DNA from: Pseudomonadota bacterium
GTDB taxonomy: Bacteria; Pseudomonadota; Alphaproteobacteria; Caulobacterales; Caulobacteraceae
Assembly: GCA_023434015.1 (NCBI GenBank)
Contig: JAEYTM010000121.1
Span: 1-9,064, forward strand
DNA length: 9,064 bases
Direction: 5' to 3'
Shown: positions 1 through 6,273 of the stretch, piece by piece
Position numbering within the stretch: position 1 is the stretch's first letter
Layout of the letters: each line of letters starts with the position of its first letter
The notes under the pieces: generated by a model
Told to the model about the DNA's origin: nothing
The model's input: only the letters and a program-made list of their open reading frames with translations
Databases searched by the model: none
Made by a program: the position numbers and the translations under genes

Positions 1-838
1 GCGCGGCGGGGGGGGGGGGGGGGGCGCCCCCGCCGCGCCCGCGGCTCTTGGCGGATTCCACCGCCAGCTCGGCGCGGCGCAGAAGCTCGGCGGCTTCCGG
101 GGCCTCCTCTCCGCCCTCGGCCTCGACCGCGCCGATCGACAGGGTGGGATGGATGTCGAAGCCGGCCACCCGCAGCGGCTGCTCCAGCGCCTGCCGCATG
201 GCCTCCGCGCCCGGCGATTCTCCGGCGTGCGACAGGGCGGCGAACTCGTCCTCGCCGATGCGGGCCAGCAGCGCACCGGGCGGAAAGGCCGCCGCCAGTC
301 GCGAGCCCAGCGCCGCCAGCACCAGGTCGGCGCGCTCGTGGCCCAGGGCCTCGTTAAGTCTTCGCAGGCGGTCGAGGTCGGCGACGATCAGCTCATGGGC
401 GCCCGGCGTCTGCAGCCGCTCGCGGGCGCGCAGGATGAAGCTCTTGCGGTCGAGCAGGCCGGTGAGCGCATCCTGCTCGGAAGCGGCGAACCGGGTTTCC
501 AGGGCGACCACGCCGGCGGCGCGACAACCGTCCTGCAGCCAGGCTCCGCGCCAGATGCAGACCCCGGCGCCGCGCATCCGCATCCGCACCGCGATCTCCG
601 CGCCGGCCGCCTGGGGGCGCAGCAGGTCGTCGGCCAGGGCGCGGTCCTGCGGCAGGGCCAGGGCGCGCAGGGCGGCGGAGGAACAGTCGGGGGCGAGCGG
701 CCCGAGGCCCAGCGCCCGTGCGGCCCCCGTGAGCCGCAGGCGGTCGCGTTCCGGCTCCCAGGTCCACAGGACCACGTCCGCCGCGCCCAGCGCATCGAGC
801 GTGGTCGCCGCGTCCCACATCCACTCGTCGTTCGGCAT
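1..838 (-). CDS. pdeA: PdeA-like c-di-GMP phosphodiesterase, N-terminal PAS and GGDEF part (3' end outside window)
   Basis: Read from ATG at 838, the frame stays open to the window edge, giving 279 residues. Residues ~15-115 look like a PAS domain (WTWEPERDRLRLTG at 25-38). Residues ~122-272 form a GGDEF domain: LTGL at 125-128, DLDRLRRLNEALGH at 154-167, and the signature loop at 195-199 reading GEDEF instead of GGDEF. There is no RxxD inhibitory site, since residues 186-189 are PPGA. In Caulobacter crescentus PdeA (CC3396), a GEDEF domain binds GTP without making c-di-GMP and activates a C-terminal EAL phosphodiesterase; that protein lowers c-di-GMP in swarmer cells and is removed by ClpXP with CpdR. 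I infer the same role from this motif, the PAS-GGDEF order and the gene neighbourhood. The EAL domain is not visible. The last residues (A, five Pro, AA) come from a homopolymer and are suspect. The gene starts 57 bases after the acetyltransferase and has no clear Shine-Dalgarno. An alternative is another degenerate GGDEF protein. Confidence 0.72.
   Translation of the reverse strand, partial: MPNDEWMWDAATTLDALGAADVVLWTWEPERDRLRLTGAARALGLGPLAPDCSSAALRALALPQDRALADDLLRPQAAGAEIAVRMRMRGAGVCIWRGAWLQDGCRAAGVVALETRFAASEQDALTGLLDRKSFILRARERLQTPGAHELIVADLDRLRRLNEALGHERADLVLAALGSRLAAAFPPGALLARIGEDEFAALSHAGESPGAEAMRQALEQPLRVAGFDIHPTLSIGAVEAEGGEEAPEAAELLRRAELAVESAKSRGRGGGAPPPPPAA
8..24. repeat. Seventeen-base G homopolymer inside the pdeA frame
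   Basis: There are 17 consecutive G on the plus strand, or C on the coding strand. They are read as five CCC proline codons plus flanking bases, directly after the conserved end of the GGDEF domain (AKSRGRGG at residues 263-270). No other homopolymer of similar length was noticed in the window. It lies within 25 bases of the window edge, so it may be a sequencing or assembly artefact; a true slippery tract is the other possibility. Confidence 0.9.
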
Positions 839-858
839 AGCCGTAAGCGCCCGCACCC

Positions 859-876
859 GGCGCGCCGAGGCGCGCC
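859..876. repeat. Tandem pair of GGCGCGCC palindromes upstream of pdeA
   Basis: Two copies of the 8-base palindrome GGCGCGCC (859-866 and 869-876) are separated by two bases, in the 57-base gap between the acetyltransferase stop and the pdeA start. In the transcript they can fold into a 7-bp all-GC stem with a CUCG tetraloop, about 20 bases before the pdeA ATG. No U-tract follows, so it is not a standard intrinsic terminator. It could affect translation of pdeA or mark an mRNA processing point; that is inference. Confidence 0.5.
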
Positions 877-895
877 TACCCCTGCCGGAAGCCGG

Positions 896-1507
896 TCAGA
901 CCGAGACTCCCTCGTCGGCGCGCTCCGCCCCCTGCAGGGGAGAGACCATGCCGAACAGGACATGGTCTCGCCATGCGCCGTTAATTTTCAGATAAGCCCG
1001 TGCGAACCCCTCCTCGGCGAACCCCGCTTTGGCGAGCAGGCTGCGCGACGCGGCGTTGTCGGGGATGCAGGCCGCCTCCAGGCGGTGCAGGCCAAGTGTG
1101 CGGAAGGCGAAATCCGAGAGAGCCCGGACGGCCTCCAGGGTGTGTCCCTGGCGCGTGTAGGGGCGGCCGCACCAGTAGCCGACCGACCCCATCTGGGCGA
1201 CGCCGCGGCGCACGTTCGACAGGGTGATCCCGCCGGTCAGGGCCTCGTCCTCGGAGCGGATCACGAAGAAGGCGTAGGCCGCCCCGGCCTCGCGGTCCCG
1301 GGCATAGGCGTTGAGGCGGCGGCGAAAGGCCATCCGCGACAGGTCGTCCGCCGGCCAGGTCGGTTCCCACGGCTGCAGGAAGCCGCGGCTGGCGGCGCGC
1401 AGTTCGCGCCATTCCGGATAGTCCGCGGCCCTCGGCGGACGCAGGTGCACGCCCTCGCCGTCGATGCGAAGGCTGCTTTCCGGCGCGATCCAATCCAGCA
1501 GGGCCAT
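896..1507 (-). CDS. GNAT family N-acetyltransferase, RimJ/RimL-like
   Basis: This 203-residue protein is a cytoplasmic acetyltransferase that should move an acetyl group from acetyl-CoA to an amine; in the RimJ/RimL subfamily this is often the alpha-amino group of a ribosomal protein. The fold shows HLRPPRAADY at 21-30 (the usual first strand), VGYWCGRPYTRQGHTLEAV at 109-127 (motif A, acetyl-CoA pyrophosphate loop), LHRLEAACIPDNAASRSLL at 140-158 and AGFAEEGF at 161-168, ending with NGAWRDHVLFGM, typical of the subfamily. The true substrate cannot be read from sequence. I chose ATG at 1507; an in-frame TTG at 1516 would add three residues, and neither has a good ribosome binding site. The gene lies 46 bases after the M16 peptidase and 57 before pdeA, probably in the same transcript. 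The final ~14 residues after the domain are poorly conserved in character. Confidence 0.88.
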   Translation of the reverse strand: MALLDWIAPESSLRIDGEGVHLRPPRAADYPEWRELRAASRGFLQPWEPTWPADDLSRMAFRRRLNAYARDREAGAAYAFFVIRSEDEALTGGITLSNVRRGVAQMGSVGYWCGRPYTRQGHTLEAVRALSDFAFRTLGLHRLEAACIPDNAASRSLLAKAGFAEEGFARAYLKINGAWRDHVLFGMVSPLQGAERADEGVSV

Positions 1508-1553
1508 GGCGGGCAAGGTTCGCCGAAACCAGAGACGCCGGCAAGCGCCCCGC

Positions 1554-2849
1554 TCAGCCGAACAGAGCGCTCTTGAAAGCGTCCACCGCGTTCAGGGAGG
1601 AGCGGGGTCCGAGCACCGCCACCGCCGCCCGGCGGGAGGCGAGGATGCGTTCGGTCAGCCGCGCAAGGTCCTGGGGCGTGATCCGGTCCACCTCCGCGGC
1701 GACTGACTCCGGCGTCAGGGTGCGCCCGAACAGCAGCACTTGGCCGGCGGCCTGTTCGGCGCGGGCCAGCGGTGATTCGCGGGCCATGAACATCGCGCCT
1801 TTCAGCTGGGCCTTGGCGCGGGCCAGTTCGGCCTCGTCGACCGGTGTGGTCATGGCCGCGATCTCGCCGGCCGTCACCTTGGCCAGTTCCTCGGCGTCCT
1901 TCGCCGCGCAGCCCGCGAAGACGCCCAGGACGCCGGTGTCGGCATAGGTCTCGGAGTAGGCGTCGATGGCGTAGGCCAGGCCGCGCTTCTCGCGGGCCTC
2001 CTGGAACAGGCGCGAAGCCATGCCGCCGCCGAGGATCTCGGCCAGCAGCCGCAGGGGAAAATAGTCCGGATCCAGCACGCCCGCCGCCGGCAGCAGCAGC
2101 ACGATATTCGCCTGCTCCAGCCGCTTGGCCTTGGGTCGGGCGCCGCCGGTGAAGACCGCCGGTTCGGGCGCCGGGGCGCCGGGCGCAGCCGACGCCTGTC
2201 CGAAGTCACGCTCGGCCAGCCGCAGCAGATCGTCCTCGTCCACCGCCCCGGCCGCACTGACCACCAGGGTGTCGGGCGCATAGAGCGCCGCCCGCCAGGC
2301 GCCGAGGGTCTCCGGTGTCGCCCGACCGATGGATTTCGGGGTGCCGAGAATCGGCCGCCCCAGGGGTTGCCCCCCGAAGGCCGCCTCCTGCGCCAGTTCG
2401 AACACAAGGTCGTCCGGCGCGTCGGCCGCCTCGGCGATTTCCTGGCCGACCACCTGCTTCTCGCGGGCCAGGTCGTCGGCGTCCATGGCCGGCCGCTGCA
2501 CGAGGTCGGCGATGACCGCCGATCCCAGGTCGAGGCCGCCGGTCAGGGCCCGCACCTGGAAGCTTGTCCGCTCATAGCCGGTGGCGGCGTTGATGTGCCC
2601 GCCCTCGGCCTCGATGACCTCGACGATCTCGCGCGCGGAGCGTCCGCCCGCGCCCTTGAAGACCATGTGCTCCAGCAGGTGCGACCAGCCGGAACGCGCC
2701 GGGTCTTCCCAGCGCGCGCCGCGGCCGGCGACGACCGAGAGCGCCACCGTATGCAGGCCGGGAATCGGGTCGCAGACCACCCGCACGCCGTTGGACAGCG
2801 TGTGGACCCGGGGGGAGGTGACGTCAGGCTTCGGCGAAGGCGCGGACAT
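1554..2849 (-). CDS. M16 family zinc metallopeptidase (processing-peptidase type)
   Basis: This 431-residue peptidase has the inverted zinc motif HLLEH at 57-61, where H57 and H61 bind zinc and E60 is the catalytic base. The third ligand, E137, lies in the helix EKQVVGQEIAE, 76 residues after H61 as the family requires. The C-terminal half has the second M16 domain, with GGGMASRLFQEAREKRGLAY at 274-293, the glycine-rich segment and Arg/Tyr region that contact substrate in mitochondrial processing peptidase beta and bacterial homologues. No signal peptide is seen, so it is probably cytoplasmic; substrates are unknown. The ATG at 2849 lies inside the end of thrC (26-base overlap), with a weak AAGG three bases upstream. 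The frame stays open for 65 more codons upstream, but those lie wholly in thrC and read as Arg/Pro-rich shadow sequence, whereas similarity starts at RVHTLSNGVRVV (14-25). Family assignment is firm; physiological role is not. Confidence 0.93.
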   Translation of the reverse strand: MSAPSPKPDVTSPRVHTLSNGVRVVCDPIPGLHTVALSVVAGRGARWEDPARSGWSHLLEHMVFKGAGGRSAREIVEVIEAEGGHINAATGYERTSFQVRALTGGLDLGSAVIADLVQRPAMDADDLAREKQVVGQEIAEAADAPDDLVFELAQEAAFGGQPLGRPILGTPKSIGRATPETLGAWRAALYAPDTLVVSAAGAVDEDDLLRLAERDFGQASAAPGAPAPEPAVFTGGARPKAKRLEQANIVLLLPAAGVLDPDYFPLRLLAEILGGGMASRLFQEAREKRGLAYAIDAYSETYADTGVLGVFAGCAAKDAEELAKVTAGEIAAMTTPVDEAELARAKAQLKGAMFMARESPLARAEQAAGQVLLFGRTLTPESVAAEVDRITPQDLARLTERILASRRAAVAVLGPRSSLNAVDAFKSALFG

Positions 2850-4215
2850 AGGCCTTGACGGCTTCGGCTTCCGCCGGGAGGCGGTCGTAGCGCTCGGGCC
2901 GGTCGGCGAGGCTGGCCGCGCCGCGCGGCAGCGCCGGCGTAACTCCGGACACCCGCGCCACGTCCTCCGGGAACTTGGCCGGATGGGCGGTCGACAGCAC
3001 CACCACGGGTCCGGCCATCTCGTCCACGCGGTCCAGCGCCGCAATGGCGACGGCGGTGTGCGGGTCGATCAGTTCGCCGGTCGCGTCCAGGGTGGCCGCC
3101 AGGGCCTTGGCGGTCTCTTCCTCGCTGATGCCGACGCCGCGGAACAGCTCACGCATCACCGCGAAAGCCTTGGACGGGATGTCGATGGCGCCGGTCTCGC
3201 CGAAGGCCTGGAAGGCCCGGGCGGTCTCGGCGGGATCACGCTGCACGGCCTCGAAATACAGCCGCTCGAAATTGGACGCCGACTGGATGTCCATGGCCGG
3301 CGAGATGGTCGCCTGCACCGAACCGCGGGCGTAGCGGCCGGTCTCGAAGGCCCGGGCCAGGATGTCGTTTGAATTGGTCGCCACCACGATCCTGGAGATC
3401 GGCAGGCCCATGCGGGTGGCGACATAGCCGGCGAAGGCGTCGCCGAAGTTGCCGGATGGCACGCAGAAGCTCACCGGCCGGTGCGGCGCCCCGAGGGCGA
3501 CGGCGGTGGTGAAGTAGTAGACCGCCTGGGCGGCGATGCGGGCGAAGTTGATCGAGTTGACCCCGGACAGGTCCACCGCCTGGCGCAGCGCCTGGTCCTG
3601 GAAGGCCTGCTTCACGATCGCCTGGCAGTCGTCGAAGGTGCCGCTCACCGCCACACAGGCGACGTTGGCGTCCGGCGCCGTCGTCATGAACCGCCGCTGG
3701 ACCTCGCTGATGCGGCCATCGGGGAACAGCGCCACCACCTTGACGTTGCTGCGCCCGCGGAAGGCCTCGACCGCCGCGCCGCCGGTGTCGCCGGAGGTGG
3801 CGCACAGGATGGTCTGCACCCGCCCCTCGGCGCCCAGCACATGATCGTACAGGCGCGCCAGGATCTGCATGGCGACGTCCTTGAACGCCAGGCTGGGACC
3901 GTGGAACAGCTCGGCGACAAAGGTCTCCGGCCCGGTCTGCACCAGGGGAACGACCGCTGTGTGGTTGAAGGTGGCGTAGGCCTCCCGGCACATCTCCAGC
4001 AGCACATCGGGCGCGATCTCTTCGCCGGCGAAGGCGCCGATCACCGCGGCCGCCACCTCATGGTAGGGCCGGCCGGCGAAGGCCGCGATCTCGTCGGCGG
4101 TGAAGGTCGGCCAGGCCTCGGGCACGTAGAGGCCGCCATCCGGTGCGAGCCCGGCCAGCACCGCATCCACGAAACCCACCGAAGGCGACTGCCCACGGGT
4201 CGAAACGTACCGCAT
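2824..4215 (-). CDS. thrC: Threonine synthase
   Basis: This PLP enzyme converts O-phospho-L-homoserine to L-threonine and phosphate, the last step of threonine synthesis, in the cytoplasm. The 463-residue length fits the long bacterial/fungal type of threonine synthase. It begins with the characteristic MRYVSTRG, has AFKDVAMQ at 110-117 with K112 as the PLP Schiff-base lysine, SGDTGGAA at 141-148, and PSGNFGD at 253-259 as the phosphate-binding loop. I chose ATG at 4215, which shares one base with the SURF1 stop (TGATG), so translation is probably coupled; GGAAAG seven bases upstream can serve as ribosome binding site. A TTG at 4218 would add one residue and is less likely. The 3' end overlaps the M16 peptidase start by 26 bases. 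It has no metabolic link to the oxidase genes before it, and no leader peptide or attenuator is seen, so it is probably expressed from the upstream transcript. Confidence 0.96.
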   Translation of the reverse strand: MRYVSTRGQSPSVGFVDAVLAGLAPDGGLYVPEAWPTFTADEIAAFAGRPYHEVAAAVIGAFAGEEIAPDVLLEMCREAYATFNHTAVVPLVQTGPETFVAELFHGPSLAFKDVAMQILARLYDHVLGAEGRVQTILCATSGDTGGAAVEAFRGRSNVKVVALFPDGRISEVQRRFMTTAPDANVACVAVSGTFDDCQAIVKQAFQDQALRQAVDLSGVNSINFARIAAQAVYYFTTAVALGAPHRPVSFCVPSGNFGDAFAGYVATRMGLPISRIVVATNSNDILARAFETGRYARGSVQATISPAMDIQSASNFERLYFEAVQRDPAETARAFQAFGETGAIDIPSKAFAVMRELFRGVGISEEETAKALAATLDATGELIDPHTAVAIAALDRVDEMAGPVVVLSTAHPAKFPEDVARVSGVTPALPRGAASLADRPERYDRLPAEAEAVKAYVRAFAEA

Positions 4216-4976
4216 CAAGCTTTCCGTCTTTTGAGGAGCATGGCGGCATAGACGGCGGCCAGGGCGCCCGCAAGGCCGAACCAGGTGAAGGCGTACTCAA
4301 GGTGGCGATTGGGGATTTCCGCCGGAATCGGCGCCGGGACCAGCGCCGCCCATTCGGGATTGGAGGAGGTCTCGGCCATCAGGAACACCGGCGCCGGCGC
4401 CGGCGCGTTCAGGGCCCGCGCCATGGCCGCCGTATCGCGGGAAAACCAGCGGTTGGCGTCGACCTGGTTCTCCGGGGTCACGAAGGTCGCCGCATCGGGA
4501 TTGCGAAGCACCCCGACCACCTGCACCGGACGGACGTCCGCCGGATCGAGGGGCGGGCGGGCGGACACGCTGTCAGCGGCGAAGCCGCGGTCGACGAGGA
4601 TGGTCTGATACGGCGCCGCGTCCGCCGCGCAGGCGGAGATCAGCCGCGTCCCGGCCTGGCCATCGCGCAGGCCGTAGAGTTCCAGATAGGGCGCCGACGC
4701 CAGGCCGGGGCAGCTCACCTCCACCCGCGTGAAGTCCACATCCTCGCCCCGCGCCCGGCGGGCCAGGGCCGCGCCGAGCGGCTGGGCGGGCGAGGCCTGC
4801 AGTTCGGCGATCTGCCGCAGCAGGTCGGTCTTCCAGGCCCGCCGTTCGAGCTGCCAGGAACCCAGGGCTATGAGGATGGCGAGGGCGACGAGCGTCGCGG
4901 CGGTCAGGCCGAGGGGAAGGCCCCGGCGGCCGACGGCGCCCGCGGGGGCGGCCTGCGACGTGCGGCGGTCAGTCAC
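4215..4976 (-). CDS. SURF1 family cytochrome c oxidase assembly protein
   Basis: This 253-residue inner-membrane protein belongs to the SURF1/Shy1 family, which helps insert or deliver haem a during maturation of cytochrome oxidase subunit I. The architecture is complete: a short cytoplasmic N-terminus, one membrane helix at ~21-39, the family motif GSWQLERRAWK at 39-49, a periplasmic domain with ILVDRGF, then NRHLEYAFTWFGLA leading into a second helix (~230-247) and a basic KRRKA tail. The start is GTG at 4976, which overlaps the DUF983 stop by eight bases; an AAGG lies further upstream than ideal. The stop shares a base with the thrC ATG. Its position after ctaG, ctaE and DUF983 fits a role in assembly of the same aa3 oxidase. 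No missing key element is seen. The start codon is less certain than the family. Confidence 0.93.
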   Translation of the reverse strand: MTDRRTSQAAPAGAVGRRGLPLGLTAATLVALAILIALGSWQLERRAWKTDLLRQIAELQASPAQPLGAALARRARGEDVDFTRVEVSCPGLASAPYLELYGLRDGQAGTRLISACAADAAPYQTILVDRGFAADSVSARPPLDPADVRPVQVVGVLRNPDAATFVTPENQVDANRWFSRDTAAMARALNAPAPAPVFLMAETSSNPEWAALVPAPIPAEIPNRHLEYAFTWFGLAGALAAVYAAMLLKRRKA

Positions 4977-5322
4977 GGCGCGCTTCGGAAGCCTTGTTCA
5001 TGAACTGGGCGGCCAGCATCGCGCCCTTGAACGGCCGCAACAGCACGAGGCAGATGACCAGGGTGGCGGGTAGCCAGACCACCAGGTGGACCCAGACCGG
5101 GGGGCTGAACGCCACCTCGGTGAACAGGGCGCCGAAGGCCACCAGGAAGCCGGCGATCAGGATCACGAAGACCGCGGGCCCGTCGCCGCTGTCGGCCTTC
5201 GCCAGATCGAAGCCGCAGGCCTCGCACTGGGGCGAGACCTGCAGGAATCCTTCGAACAGGTGGCCCTCTCCGCAGTGGGGGCAGCGGCCCAGGAGCCCTG
5301 CCGCCAGCGGATGGGCCGCCAC
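4969..5322 (-). CDS. DUF983 family zinc-ribbon membrane protein
   Basis: This 117-residue protein has an N-terminal four-cysteine zinc-ribbon-like module, CPHC at 14-17 and CEAC at 33-36, followed by two hydrophobic segments (~50-72 and ~77-97) and a charged C-terminus, matching the DUF983 family. The biochemical function is not known. It sits between ctaE and SURF1, overlapping SURF1 by eight bases, which suggests a part in oxidase biogenesis, perhaps as a metal- or thiol-dependent assembly factor; that is inference from context. Start is GTG at 5322, two bases after the ctaE TAG, with GGGA eight bases and GGAG thirteen bases upstream inside the ctaE end. The family's usual CPxCGxG...F pattern at the N-terminus supports this start. 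Confidence 0.88.
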   Translation of the reverse strand: MAAHPLAAGLLGRCPHCGEGHLFEGFLQVSPQCEACGFDLAKADSGDGPAVFVILIAGFLVAFGALFTEVAFSPPVWVHLVVWLPATLVICLVLLRPFKGAMLAAQFMNKASEARRD

Positions 5323-5324
5323 GC

Positions 5325-6197
5325 CTAGTGTCCCGCTCCGCCGAACACCACGTAGATGAAGGCGAACAGGAACAACCAGACGACGTCGACGAAGTGCCAG
5401 TACCAGGCGGCCGCCTCGAAGCCGAAGTGCTTCTGCGGCGTGAACGCGCCGTTCATCAGGCGCAGCAGGCAGACCGCCAGGAAGATGGTGCCGATTAGGA
5501 CGTGGAAGCCGTGGAAGCCGGTGGCCATGAAGAAGGCCGAGCCGTAGAGGCCCGAGTTCGCCGCCTCGTCCGAGAAGAAGTAGTTGTGGTCCAGGATGTG
5601 GACGTACTCGTAGGCCTGGATCATCGTGAAGATCACGCCGAGGGCGATCGTCAGGATCAGGGCCGTCTTGGCGCCCTTGCGGTCGCCTTGCTGCAGGGCG
5701 TGGTGGGCCCAGGTGACGGTCGTGCCCGACAGCAGCAGCGTCAGGGTGTTGATCAGCGGCAGGTTCCAGGCCGGCACCAGCTCGACGCCCTGCGGCGGCC
5801 AGTTGGCCCAGGCCGTGCGGACCTCCTCGATCGACGACAGCGTCCGGCTGTCGCTGAACAGCGCCATCTCGAAGAAGATCCAGAACCAGGCCACGAAGAA
5901 CATGACCTCGGAGGCGATGAACAGGATCACGCCGTAGCGCAGGCCGATGGACACGACCGGGGTATGGTCGCCGGCCTTGGATTCGCGGGCGACGTCACGC
6001 CACCAGCCGAACATGGTGTAGAGCACGCCGGCGAGGCCCGCGGCGAACAGCCACCAGGTGCCTTCCGGAAGACCGAACAGGCCCTTCATCCAGGCGACGC
6101 CGCCGATCGCCATCACCGTCGCCGACATCGAGCCGGTGAGCGGCCAGGGGCTCGGATTGACTAGGTGGTAGTCGTGCTTGACGCCGTCTTGGGCCAT
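5325..6197 (-). CDS. ctaE: Cytochrome c oxidase subunit III
   Basis: This 290-residue integral membrane protein is subunit III of the aa3-type haem-copper oxidase, with about seven helices. It carries no redox centre but stabilises subunit I and proton uptake. Diagnostic segments are HDYHLVNPSPWPL at 8-20, SEVMFFVAWFWIFFEMAL at 96-113 (with the conserved membrane glutamate E97), LSGTTVTWAHHAL at 156-168, GFHGFHVLIGT at 227-237, and the C-terminal WYWHFVDVVWLFLF at 265-278. Length is close to other alphaproteobacterial subunit III proteins. The ATG at 6197 has AGGA five bases upstream, one of the best ribosome binding sites here. It lies 76 bases after ctaG and two bases before the DUF983 start. 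No oddity is seen. Confidence 0.97.
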   Translation of the reverse strand: MAQDGVKHDYHLVNPSPWPLTGSMSATVMAIGGVAWMKGLFGLPEGTWWLFAAGLAGVLYTMFGWWRDVARESKAGDHTPVVSIGLRYGVILFIASEVMFFVAWFWIFFEMALFSDSRTLSSIEEVRTAWANWPPQGVELVPAWNLPLINTLTLLLSGTTVTWAHHALQQGDRKGAKTALILTIALGVIFTMIQAYEYVHILDHNYFFSDEAANSGLYGSAFFMATGFHGFHVLIGTIFLAVCLLRLMNGAFTPQKHFGFEAAAWYWHFVDVVWLFLFAFIYVVFGGAGH

Positions 6198-6202
6198 TTC
6201 GG

Positions 6203-6206
6203 TCCT
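6203..6206 (-). promoter_or_regulatory. Ribosome binding site of ctaE
   Basis: The minus strand reads AGGA followed by five bases (CCGAA) and the ctaE ATG. This matches the anti-Shine-Dalgarno core at a normal spacing and supports the chosen start. It lies in the 76-base gap after ctaG, so ctaE can start translation independently. Confidence 0.6.
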
Positions 6207-6273
6207 AACCCCTCTCAGAACTCTGACGCGGACGCGGCGGGTGACTCATCCGCGCAGTCCGGTTCGCGTGACG

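Noticed and set aside
8..24. Poly-G as a simple Illumina no-signal read tail
   Set aside because: Such tails add G at the 3' end of reads. Here G precedes real sequence on the plus strand, so the simple explanation does not fit, although another edge artefact remains possible.
388..963. Minus-strand frame of 191 codons overlapping the pdeA start
   Set aside because: It is in a different frame from the PAS-GGDEF protein, is very rich in Arg/Pro/Cys, and crosses the acetyltransferase end.
149..1576. Long plus-strand open frame of about 475 codons opposite pdeA and the acetyltransferase
   Set aside because: It spans two well-supported minus-strand genes and their gaps, is rich in Gly/Arg/Pro, and shows no family motif. 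It is a GC-driven shadow.
2850..3044. N-terminal extension of the M16 peptidase
   Set aside because: These 65 codons lie wholly inside thrC and read as Arg/Pro/Trp-rich shadow; similarity to M16 peptidases starts after the ATG at 2849.
2581..3372. Plus-strand frame of 263 codons, and a similar one at 3481-4251
   Set aside because: Both are antisense to thrC and the peptidase, with no recognisable domain and no ribosome binding evidence.
6198..6273. Possible promoter in the 76-base gap between ctaG and ctaE
   Set aside because: Apart from the ctaE ribosome binding site and a short GACGCG doublet I see no recognisable -35/-10 pair or known operator.
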